In this document: positions 6,892 to 13,596 of the stretch, piece by piece
Position numbering within the stretch: position 1 is the first letter of the stretch
How the letters are laid out: each line of letters opens with the position of its first letter
NCBI GenBank assembly: GCA_040255445.1
Contig: JBDZUZ010000079.1
Span: 1-17,979 of the forward strand
From: JBDZUZ01 sp040255445
GTDB taxonomy: Bacteria > Planctomycetota > Phycisphaerae > Phycisphaerales > UBA1924
Direction of reading: 5' to 3'
DNA length: 17,979 nucleotides
The notes under the pieces: generated by a model
What the model was told of the DNA's origin: nothing
Database searches by the model: none
The model's input: the letters and a program-made list of their open reading frames with translations, nothing else
Position numbers and translations under genes: made by a program

Positions 6892-8397
6892 TCACCCCGC
6901 GATCAGCCCCGCCGCCTCATCCAGCAGCGCTGACGCCTCCCCCGCCGTCGGCGCCTCCGCGATCAGCCGCATGATCGGCTCCGTGTTGCTCGCCCGCACA
7001 TGCAGCCAGCTCCGCCGGTCCGCCAGGTCCACCCACGCCCCGTCCTGCCGATCCACCTTGTACTTGCCGCCAAACCCCTTCGCCACCTTCTCGACCGCCA
7101 CATCCGCATCCGCCCTCGAAGCCAGGTCCACCTTCCGCTTCTCGATCGCGTAACTCGGCAGCCCATCCACCAGCCCCGCCAGCGTCCGCTTCTCCCCCGC
7201 GCCCCCGCCGCGCTCCGACAACAACCACACCGTCAGCGCCATCGCCGACAGCGAATCACGAACGAACGTCACCCGCGGCCAGATCAACCCGCCGTTCCCC
7301 TCGCCCCCCGCGAGCGCCCCCTCCCGCTTCATCGCCTCAACAACATTCGCCTCGCCCACCGCCGTCCGCACCACCCGCCCGCCGTACTTCGCCGCGACAT
7401 CATCCAGCATCCGCGATGTGCTCAGGTTCGTCGCCAATACCGGCGCCCGCACCGCCGTCTTCCCATCGATCGCCGCCGATTCCAGCAACGCCATCGCCCC
7501 CAGCGCGAGCGTGTACTCCTCCCCCACATACCGCCCCGACCCATCCACCAGCGCGAGCCGGTCCGCATCCGGATCCTGCGCGAAACCCACATCAAACTCC
7601 GCCTCCGCCACCGCATCGCACAGCCCGCCCGGCAGCGACAGGTTCTCCCTCGTCGGCTCCGGCGGGTGCGGGAAGATCCCCGAATCCTCAACCCCCAGGT
7701 GCAGGATTTCCTCGCACCCCAGCGCCTCCAGCAGCAGCCGCGCCCCCAGGATCCCCGACCCGTTCACCGAATCGACCGCGATCCGCAGCCCCTCGCCCAG
7801 CCGCGAGGGGTCATCGCTCAGCCCCGCCTCCTGCATCGCCGCGAGCACGCGGTCGACATGCTCCTCCACCCCCGAATCGTCCGGACACACCGCGCCCAGG
7901 TGCTCCCACCCCGCCAGCCCCGGCTTGCCCGCCTTGAACCGCTCGATGATCTCATTGGCAAACCGCGCCGGCGGCGCACACGCCGCCGATCCGAACGGAT
8001 CCGTCGCCAACCCATCCGCCAGCAGGCACTTGAGCCCGTTCCACTGCTGCGGATTATGACTCGCGGTCAACACCATCCCCGCCACCAGCCCCGCCTCTCC
8101 TCCCGCCTGACCAACAGTCCTTCCCACCTGGTCCGTCATCACCGCCACCGTCGGCGTCATCGCGATGCCCAGGTCCACCACCGAGCACCCCGCACCCGTC
8201 AGCCCCGCCACCGCCGCGGCCCGCACCATCTCCCCGCCCGCCCGTCCGTCCCGCCCGATCACCACCGTCACCGGCCGCCCGCCGGCCCGCTCCCGCAGCC
8301 ACCCGCCGAAGCTCCCCGCAAACCGCGCCGCCACCTCCGGGGTCAGCGTCTGTCCCACCACGCCGCGGCAACCGCTCACGCTCAGCATCAGGCTCAT
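6892..8397 (-). CDS. Phosphohexomutase, probable phosphoglucosamine mutase (GlmM-type)
   Basis: A 501-residue alpha-D-phosphohexomutase. All four active-site regions are visible: the phosphoserine loop TASHNP (Ser113), the metal-binding loop DPDADR (275-280), the sugar-binding loop GEGNGG (365-370) and the phosphate-binding loop RASNTEP (about 468-474). GEGNGG differs from the GEMSGH/GEQSGH of bacterial GlmM and PMM/PGM and is more like that of archaeal-type GlmM proteins. The likely reaction is glucosamine-6-phosphate to glucosamine-1-phosphate for UDP-GlcNAc synthesis, but PGM or PMM activity is not excluded. The ATG at 8397 (MSLMLSVSGCRGVVG) has aaggag 7 nt upstream. It is somewhat longer than the ~450 residues usual for the family. 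Divergent from the PTPS gene. Confidence 0.88.
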   Translation of the reverse strand: MSLMLSVSGCRGVVGQTLTPEVAARFAGSFGGWLRERAGGRPVTVVIGRDGRAGGEMVRAAAVAGLTGAGCSVVDLGIAMTPTVAVMTDQVGRTVGQAGGEAGLVAGMVLTASHNPQQWNGLKCLLADGLATDPFGSAACAPPARFANEIIERFKAGKPGLAGWEHLGAVCPDDSGVEEHVDRVLAAMQEAGLSDDPSRLGEGLRIAVDSVNGSGILGARLLLEALGCEEILHLGVEDSGIFPHPPEPTRENLSLPGGLCDAVAEAEFDVGFAQDPDADRLALVDGSGRYVGEEYTLALGAMALLESAAIDGKTAVRAPVLATNLSTSRMLDDVAAKYGGRVVRTAVGEANVVEAMKREGALAGGEGNGGLIWPRVTFVRDSLSAMALTVWLLSERGGGAGEKRTLAGLVDGLPSYAIEKRKVDLASRADADVAVEKVAKGFGGKYKVDRQDGAWVDLADRRSWLHVRASNTEPIMRLIAEAPTAGEASALLDEAAGLIAG

Positions 8398-8499
8398 CAA
8401 CAGACTCCTTACTTGAAGCGGCCCAAGCCTACGCGCCCGCCCCCGCGCTGTGGCTGCCCCCGCGGTCCAGCCCCACACAACCTCCCCCTACCATCCCCC

Positions 8500-8874
8500 G
8501 TGTTCGAACTCTCGATCGAAAGCGAATTTTGCGCGGCCCACGCCATCATCCTCCGCGGCGAGCGCGAACCCATCCACGGCCACAACTGGCATGTCACCGT
8601 CACCCTCGCCGGCCCCACCCTCGACCAGGACGGCCTCCTCTGCGACTTCCACGCCGCGGAAGCCGCCCTCGAAGCGGTGATCGGACCGTGGAAGAACGCC
8701 GATATCAATACCAAGGCGCCGTTCCACCAGCTGAACCCCAGCGCGGAGAACATCGCCAGGACCATCGCCGACCAGATGCGCGAGCGGCTGCGGACCATCC
8801 TCCCCGCCGATGCGCGTGTCGCGGCGGTCCGTGTCACCGAAGCCCCCGGCTGCGCTGCGACCTACCGGCCCTGA
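8500..8874 (+). CDS. 6-pyruvoyl-tetrahydropterin synthase / QueD family protein, PTPS-III-like active site
   Basis: A 124-residue COG0720-family protein using a GTG start at 8500 (VFELSIESEFCAAHA). Zinc-binding histidines are H14, H26 and H28 (motif HGHNW), and the C-terminal VTEAPGCAATY carries the pterin-anchoring Glu. The catalytic Cys that QueD and PTPS have a few residues before HGH is missing; the sequence reads E-P-I-H-G-H, matching the ExxHGH signature of PTPS-III, which makes 6-hydroxymethyl-dihydropterin for folate in place of FolB. The Asp-His dyad region (LDHxxLN in QueD) reads ADIN here and has apparently lost the His. So folate synthesis is the favoured role; queuosine synthesis is less likely. 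It lies 54 nt upstream of the frame opening into ppk and is probably in one operon with it. Confidence 0.85.
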   Translation: MFELSIESEFCAAHAIILRGEREPIHGHNWHVTVTLAGPTLDQDGLLCDFHAAEAALEAVIGPWKNADINTKAPFHQLNPSAENIARTIADQMRERLRTILPADARVAAVRVTEAPGCAATYRP

Positions 8875-8943
8875 TGCCGCCAGCGAAGTGAGAGTCCGAA
8901 GCAGAGAGGGAGAAGCCGCGACCGCGGCGTGCGTGAAGAAGCC

Positions 8944-11172
8944 ATGACGACGACCCCCAGCCACACGACCCAGCCCCAGAACCTCCCCGCGCCCCTCGAT
9001 GAGGAAACCCCGCGCTACTTCAACCGCGATGTGTCGTGGCTCGAGTTCAACCGCCGCGTCCTCGCGCAGGCGACCGACGAACAACTCCCGCTCCTCGAGC
9101 GCCTCCGCTTCCTCGCCATCTTCACCAGCAACCTCGACGAGTTCTTCATGAAGCGCGTCGGGCTCATCAAGCGCCAGATCCACGCCGGTGTCACCACGCC
9201 CTCGCCCGATGGCCTCCTCCCCCGCCAGCAGCTCGCCGCCATCCGCGAGCTCGCCGGCGAGCTCCAGGCGCTCCAGCACCAGATGCTCTACCAGCACCTC
9301 CTGCCCCGCCTCGCCGAGCAGGAGATCGTGCTCACCAAGTACACCGACCTCTCCGGCCGCGACCGCGGCGCGATCGACGAGTGGTACCGCCACAACGCCT
9401 TCTCCGCGCTCACACCCCTCGCCGTCGACCCCACCCACCGCTTCCCCTTCATCTCCAACCTCTCCGAAAACCTCGGCGTGCTCGCCACGCCCAACACCGG
9501 CGACAAAGACCCGCACCCCTGGGTCGGCATCCCCGCGCTCCGCCAGCCCGAGCAGGAAGATGTGCTCTTCGCGCGGGTAAAGCTCCCGCCCAGCATCCGC
9601 CGCTTCATCGCCGTCCCCGGGCCCAAGGGCGCCAGCGGCAAGCGCTTCGTGCTGCTGCACGATGTCCTCCGCAACAACCTCGACGATCTCTTCCCCGGCA
9701 TGAAGATCGTCGACACCGTCTTCTTCCGCGTCACCCGCTCGGCCGGTATCCAGAAGGACGACATCCTCGACACGCCCAACCTCCTCGAATCCGTCGAGGC
9801 CGATCTCAAGCAGCGCAAGTTCGCCCGCGTTGTCCGCCTCGAGATCGAGCCCGATGCGCCGCAGACCCTCCGCCGCTGGCTGGTCGACAAGCTCAACCTC
9901 GATGTCAGCGATGTCTACGAGAACCCCTCCGCCATCGATTACAACTCGCTGCTCGAACTCGTCGACATCGACCGCCCCGAACTGAAGCACCGGCCGTGGA
10001 AGGCCGCGGTCCCGCCCCAGCTCCGCGCCCCCACGCGCCCCGATGCTCCCTCCCCCGACCGTTCGCCGGCGATGTTCTTCGCCGCGATCCGCAAGCAGGA
10101 TGTCCTGGTCCACCACCCCTACGAGAGCTTCAACGCCTCCGTCGAACGCTTCATCGCCGCCGCGGCGATCGACCCCGATGTCATCACCATCAAGCAGACC
10201 CTCTACCGCACCAGCCCCGATTCGCCCTTCATCGAATCGCTGGTCCGCGCTGCGGAGAACGGCAAGCAGGTCGCCTGCCTCGTCGAGCTCCGCGCCCGCT
10301 TCGATGAGGGCCGCAATGTGCGCTTCGCCCGCAAGCTCGAGAAGGCCGGTGTTCACGTCGCCTACGGCGTGATGGGCCTCAAGACACACTGCAAGACCAG
10401 CCTGGTCGTCCGCAAGGAACGCCAGGGCCTCCGCTGCTACGCGCACTTCGGCACCGGCAACTACCACCCCAAGACCGCGCAGCTCTACACCGATGTCGGC
10501 CTCCTCACCTGCGACCCCGTGCTCACCCACGACCTGGTTCACCTCTTCAACTACCTCACCGGCCTGAGCTCGCACCAGACCTACGAATCGCTGCTGGTCG
10601 CGCCCATCAACATGCGGCAGAAGTTCAACCAGCTCATCGACCGCGAAGCCGCCAACGCGCGCAAGGGCCGCCCCGCCCGCATCATCGCCAAGATCAACTC
10701 GATGGAAGACCGCGATGTCACCGAGCGGCTCTACGCGGCGAGCCAGGCGGGCGTGAAAATCACCCTCATCGTCCGCGGCTTCTGCTGCCTCCGCCCCGGC
10801 GTGCCCGGCTTGTCAGAGAACATCAACGTCATCTCCGTCGTCGGCCGCTTCCTCGAACACTCCCGCATCTTCTACTTCGCCGCGGGCCAGGAAGACCCCC
10901 TCGACGGCGAATGGCTCATCTCGAGCGCGGACTGGATGTACCGCAACCTCTCGAACCGAGTCGAAGCCGCGGTGCCGGTCCGCGAGCAAGCCGCCCGCGC
11001 CCGCCTGCAGGAGATCTTCGACATCATGCTCGCCGACCAGCGCTGCGCCTGGGACCTGCGTGTGGATGGTGGGTATGACCATCGCGCGGTGGCGCCCGAC
11101 GCCGCGGCGGAGAGCGTTGAGGCGATGGGGACGTTTGAGAGTCTGATGAAGCGCACGCTGGCTGTTGAGTAG
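8944..11172 (+). CDS. ppk1: Polyphosphate kinase PPK1
   Basis: A 742-residue enzyme that polymerises the gamma-phosphate of ATP into inorganic polyphosphate, reversibly. The start chosen is the ATG at 8944 (MTTTPSHTT); a GTG at 8929 is in frame. The N-domain begins at RYFNRDVSWLEFNRRVLAQA and includes FTSNLDEFFMKRVGLIK. The two catalytic histidines are at 482 (GLKTHCKTSLVVR; phosphoenzyme His, E. coli 435) and 639 (RFLEHSRIFYF; E. coli 592), the same 157-residue spacing as in E. coli. GTGNYHPKTAQLYTDVGLLT and SSADWMYRNLSNRVEAAVP are typical of the C-terminal phospholipase-D-like domains. Full length. Its proximity to pst suggests a shared role in phosphate uptake and storage. Confidence 0.96.
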   Translation: MTTTPSHTTQPQNLPAPLDEETPRYFNRDVSWLEFNRRVLAQATDEQLPLLERLRFLAIFTSNLDEFFMKRVGLIKRQIHAGVTTPSPDGLLPRQQLAAIRELAGELQALQHQMLYQHLLPRLAEQEIVLTKYTDLSGRDRGAIDEWYRHNAFSALTPLAVDPTHRFPFISNLSENLGVLATPNTGDKDPHPWVGIPALRQPEQEDVLFARVKLPPSIRRFIAVPGPKGASGKRFVLLHDVLRNNLDDLFPGMKIVDTVFFRVTRSAGIQKDDILDTPNLLESVEADLKQRKFARVVRLEIEPDAPQTLRRWLVDKLNLDVSDVYENPSAIDYNSLLELVDIDRPELKHRPWKAAVPPQLRAPTRPDAPSPDRSPAMFFAAIRKQDVLVHHPYESFNASVERFIAAAAIDPDVITIKQTLYRTSPDSPFIESLVRAAENGKQVACLVELRARFDEGRNVRFARKLEKAGVHVAYGVMGLKTHCKTSLVVRKERQGLRCYAHFGTGNYHPKTAQLYTDVGLLTCDPVLTHDLVHLFNYLTGLSSHQTYESLLVAPINMRQKFNQLIDREAANARKGRPARIIAKINSMEDRDVTERLYAASQAGVKITLIVRGFCCLRPGVPGLSENINVISVVGRFLEHSRIFYFAAGQEDPLDGEWLISSADWMYRNLSNRVEAAVPVREQAARARLQEIFDIMLADQRCAWDLRVDGGYDHRAVAPDAAAESVEAMGTFESLMKRTLAVE

Positions 11173-11205
11173 GCACAAAGGCACGAAGGCACAAAGGCAC
11201 AAAGG
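11172..11205. repeat. Minisatellite, 9-bp unit ggcacaaag
   Basis: Four tandem units of the form ggcacaaag / ggcacgaag directly after (and touching) the ppk1 stop codon at 11170-11172, followed by a ggggaaag end. The array is short and slightly degenerate. Confidence 0.85.
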
Positions 11206-11223
11206 GGAAAGACAACGTACGGC

Positions 11224-11258
11224 GTGCCACGACTGAGCTGCTCTGAGCTCAGTCGTGG
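11224..11258. repeat. Palindromic repeat element, copy 1 of 3
   Basis: Perfect 13-bp arms ccacgactgagct (11227-11239) and agctcagtcgtgg (11246-11258) with a 6-nt loop gctctg. It is preceded by gt as in the other two copies. Stable as a hairpin on either strand but without a U-run. Confidence 0.85.
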
Positions 11259-11277
11259 TTGGGCGCACGGAGGCGAG

Positions 11278-11317
11278 GGACAAAGGGACAGAGAGACAAA
11301 GGGACAAAGGGACAAAG
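11278..11317. repeat. Minisatellite, gggacaaa-type unit
   Basis: Five tandem units of 8 bp built on gggacaaa (variants gggacaga and gagacaaa), related in composition to the 9-bp array 100 bp upstream. Confidence 0.85.
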
Positions 11318-11443
11318 TGTGAAGGCAGCGGTCCGTGGCATCGGCCTCTGGGCCGATGTGTTGGGCACACCCGGCGCAGCGCCGCGTAGCCCGGTCGGCG
11401 GGCGTGTGTTGCATTCGGGGCACAACCGCTGTTCTTCCGCCAC

Positions 11444-11477
11444 GTGCCACGACTGAGCTGCTTTGAGCTCAGTCGTG
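11444..11477. repeat. Palindromic repeat element, copy 2 of 3
   Basis: Arms cacgactgagct (11448-11459) and agctcagtcgtg (11466-11477) are perfect complements with loop gctttg, one base different from copy 1. It lies 38 bp past the stop codon of the second SUMF1 gene (minus strand). Confidence 0.85.
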
Positions 11478-11515
11478 CTCGACGCTCCCACACACACCGA
11501 CCGCTCAACCCCGCC

Positions 11516-12628
11516 TCAGCACCCCCCCGCCTGCCACACACCGAAGAACGATGCGATGTCGTCTCCATCCACACCGCCCGAATCATCGACATCCGCGCAC
11601 TCGGCGCCCTGCTGCCAGTCGCCGAAGAACCCGACGATGTCATCACCGTCGACCCCGCCCGACCCGTCATAGTCCGCGGCGCACGCCGCGCACGATGACT
11701 CGACCGCCGCGGCGATCCGCAGCCCCATATACAGCGTAAACGTGTCCGGGTCCAGAACGCCGAGGCTCCCGCCGTAGTCCTCTTCGACCGGGCCCCCGGC
11801 GTTGGAACCCATGATCGCGCGGAGATAGAAAACCGGCGGGCCCGGGTCGAAACAAAGAGTCTCCGTGAACTCCTTGGCCGAGCCGGCGGTATCGAGCAGA
11901 CCCCAGGGGCTCCGCGTCTGCGGATAACTCCCGGTGGGGATTCTGTACTCACCATAGTCGGGCAAGCGGAACGCGACGTTCGCATCACCCGCACCCGGCA
12001 GCCCGCCCGGCGCCGGTTGATCGGACCCCGTCGAATACAGGTTCCAGCGATCCGCGGCCGGGTCGTAGTACGCGGCCTTCAACCACTCATCATGCGAAGG
12101 GATCCAGTACCGCGCCCCAGGGTGCCGCGTCTCCTGGGTGGGATCAAAGACGTCGTACACGCCATTGGTGATCGACGCGAGATCCTCCGACCTCCCGTTG
12201 TGCAGCCAGTTGCAGTACATCGCGGCCTCGAGCCAGGTGATCCCGGTGACCGGGAAGCGGCCGGCCTGCGGATCACCAACCCACGGACGGAACTGCATGC
12301 CCGGGCCGCTGTACGTCGGATCCACCTCCGCCCCCCAAAACACCGGCAGCCCGACGTCGATCGGGAGGTTCGTATGCACATAGACGGCGTTGATGAACGC
12401 CACCCATTGGGCGGTCGTCACTTCCCCCTCCGCAATGCGGTACTCGTACGCCACCGCACCGCGGCCCCGCAACGAACCCGTCGGCACGTCCGGACGATCC
12501 CAACCCCGGTTCCCCACACTGCCGATCGTGATGAACGGCCCCGGCTCCGCTGAGGGCTGCGCGTGCGCCGCCCCGCCGCCAACCAGCGTCACAGCGCAAG
12601 CGAAGTACACCAATCCAAGCTTCTTCAT
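11516..12628 (-). CDS. Exported SUMF1/FGE-sulfatase-domain protein with two dockerin-like repeats
   Basis: A 370-residue protein started at the ATG at 12628 (MKKLGLVYFACAVTLVGGG) with gaggag 5 nt upstream. Signal peptide ends AAHA before QPSAEP. The SUMF1-type domain closely parallels the 275-1318 protein: ITIGSVGNRGWDRPDVPTGS, EVTTAQWVAFIN, FPVTGITWLEAAMYCNWLHN, HPGARYWIPSHDEWLKAAYY, SPWGLLDTAGSAKEFTE, GLRIAA. Residues corresponding to the FGE catalytic cysteines are not apparent. The C-terminus has two calcium-loop repeats, ADYDGSGGVDGDDIVGFFGD and ADVDDSGGVDGDDIASFFGV, and ends AGGC; I recognise this as the dockerin-like tail with terminal Gly-Cys used by many Phycisphaerae exported proteins. 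Probably extracytoplasmic; substrate unknown. It is flanked by two copies of a palindromic repeat. Confidence 0.87.
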   Translation of the reverse strand: MKKLGLVYFACAVTLVGGGAAHAQPSAEPGPFITIGSVGNRGWDRPDVPTGSLRGRGAVAYEYRIAEGEVTTAQWVAFINAVYVHTNLPIDVGLPVFWGAEVDPTYSGPGMQFRPWVGDPQAGRFPVTGITWLEAAMYCNWLHNGRSEDLASITNGVYDVFDPTQETRHPGARYWIPSHDEWLKAAYYDPAADRWNLYSTGSDQPAPGGLPGAGDANVAFRLPDYGEYRIPTGSYPQTRSPWGLLDTAGSAKEFTETLCFDPGPPVFYLRAIMGSNAGGPVEEDYGGSLGVLDPDTFTLYMGLRIAAAVESSCAACAADYDGSGGVDGDDIVGFFGDWQQGAECADVDDSGGVDGDDIASFFGVWQAGGC

Positions 12629-12861
12629 CCCGACTCCTCTCAAAACCACCCGGCCGCACCGCAGGCAATCTACCGCGCCCGGCCCGAATCACAAGGCCGA
12701 GATCTCGCTGTGCCACGACTGAGCTGCTCTGAGCTCAGACGTGCACAACACCCGCACTTCATCAGAGTCCGCGCAAAGGCACCCGAAGGCGCCATGGCGC
12801 GAGCAATCGGATTGGGCGCACGACATCAAAGCCCCCCATGCCCTCCACCCAGAGCCGAGCG
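12629..12861. other. Intergenic region with palindromic repeat
   Basis: No gene is seen. It contains the third palindromic element (12711-12743) and, at 12797-12810, gcgcgagcaatcgg, which equals one arm of the nested repeat at 1716-1729 read on the other strand. This suggests an old, decayed copy of that element. Confidence 0.6.
12711..12743. repeat. Palindromic repeat element, copy 3 of 3
   Basis: Arms cacgactgagct (12714-12725) and agctcagacgtg (12732-12743), loop gctctg, one mismatch in the stem. It lies upstream of the second SUMF1 gene, so copies 2 and 3 bracket that gene. Confidence 0.82.
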
Positions 12862-13152
12862 TCAAATGCGCTCAAACCCCAACGACGCCAGATACTCAAA
12901 CGTCGCGTCGTAGAACGCCGGATCCCGCGTCGGATCCGCGGCGTCACCCTCCGGCACCACCACCACCATCCCCTGCCGCGCCCGCGTGAGCAGCACCCGA
13001 TACGCGTTCTTGAGATACGCCTGCCGCGCCTCCTGCCGCACCCGCTTCCACTGCTTGCCCTTGAATGCAAAGTGCCTCCACGCCGACCCCGGGTGCCGCA
13101 GATCACCGTCCCGCACGACGCACGCCAAGCGGACTCGAAAGTGACTGCATTC
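12862..13152 (-). pseudogene. C-terminal remnant of a DUF2075/Schlafen-type DNA/RNA helicase
   Basis: The minus-strand frame from the vsr stop codon to 12862 encodes about 96 residues with no ATG. The core (from about 13128, a TTG) is DGDLRHPGSAWRHFAFKGKQ, then YLKNAYRVLLTRARQGMVVV, PEGDAADPTRDPAFYDATFEYL and a normal C-terminal end. This matches the last ~90 residues of DUF2075-family helicases, including the motif VI-like Arg-rich segment RVLLTRAR. Walker A and B and the rest of the ATPase are absent, and the sequence changes abruptly to AT-rich vsr DNA just upstream. The gene was apparently cut when the methyltransferase island arrived. The missing 5' part is not found beyond the other end of the island. 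It could still be expressed as a short peptide, but it cannot be an active helicase. Confidence 0.75.
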
Positions 13153-13596
13153 TTACTCTCTATCAAGAAACGTTCTCAATCTATTCATCATTTTAATTCT
13201 ATCTTTTGTTTGACACTCCCACACAACCAGCACTCGCCAGCCTGCTCTACGAAGACTTTGAGCGACCTGTCTATCTCGCTCCTTATTCCTAGTCCGCTTG
13301 GCCAGCCAGAAATCCGCATTGGTCTTCGGAGTACTTCTGCCTCGCTTGCAACGATGCATATGCCAGAAGCACCCGTGAACAAATACGACAGCTCTTCGCC
13401 CAGAGAACACCAGATCGGGACGCCCAGGCAATTGATCGGCATTCAAACGAAATCGGTATCCCAGGCGGTGTACAGTGCTACGAACAACGAGCTCGGGGCG
13501 CGTTCCGGTACTCTGGTTCGACGACATGCAGCGGCTGCGTTGACGAGCATCAAGGTTATCCACGACCGAAGCCTCATTTTCGCGAGTGCCTTGCAT
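13153..13596 (-). CDS. vsr: Very short patch repair (Vsr) endonuclease
   Basis: A 147-residue endonuclease that nicks next to T:G mismatches created by deamination of 5-methylcytosine, here presumably at sites of the neighbouring methyltransferase. Visible motifs: RSRCMSSNQSTGTRPELVVR (N-terminal activation segment), LGYRFRLNADQLPGRPDLVF with the catalytic Asp, VVFVHGCFWHMHRC with zinc-binding His and Cys residues, FWLAKRTRNKERD and GWRVLVVWEC. The length is close to that of E. coli Vsr (156). The ATG at 13596 lies inside the end of the HNH gene (23-nt overlap), so translation is probably coupled; the conserved core starts near residue 20. The stop at 13153 is directly followed, in the same frame, by the helicase remnant. 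Confidence 0.93.
   Translation of the reverse strand: MQGTRENEASVVDNLDARQRSRCMSSNQSTGTRPELVVRSTVHRLGYRFRLNADQLPGRPDLVFSGRRAVVFVHGCFWHMHRCKRGRSTPKTNADFWLAKRTRNKERDRQVAQSLRRAGWRVLVVWECQTKDRIKMMNRLRTFLDRE

Larger units (their letters stand above)
11172..11515. other. Repeat-rich intergenic region after ppk1
   Basis: About 340 bp without a credible gene. In order it holds a 9-bp minisatellite (11172-11205), a palindromic element (11224-11258), a second minisatellite (11278-11317), a perfect 8-bp hairpin catcggcc/ggccgatg with tctg loop (11339-11358), and a second palindromic element (11444-11477). Minus-strand frames here translate to low-complexity Leu/Cys/Pro/Val strings produced by the minisatellites and are not genes. 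Confidence 0.7.

Noticed and set aside
7000..8499. Plus-strand open frame continuous with the PTPS gene through the mutase region
   Set aside because: The upstream part is Arg/His/Pro-rich antisense of the phosphohexomutase; the PTPS homology begins at the GTG at 8500.
8488..10575. Long minus-strand open frame (695 codons) opposite ppk1 and the PTPS gene
   Set aside because: It is the complement of strongly C-ending codons in real genes; the translation is Glu/Val/Gly-rich with no domain.
11339..11358. Hairpin catcggcc/ggccgatg as a ppk1 terminator
   Set aside because: It lies about 165 nt after the stop codon, has only 8 bp and no T-run follows on the plus strand.
11172..11497. Minus-strand Leu/Cys/Pro-rich small ORFs after ppk1
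   Set aside because: They are translations of the acaaag-type minisatellites and the palindrome; no start signal or family resemblance.
12762..13166. Minus-strand ORF of 134 codons overlapping the helicase remnant in another frame
   Set aside because: Arg/Trp/Ser-rich shadow; the helicase motifs are in the neighbouring frame.
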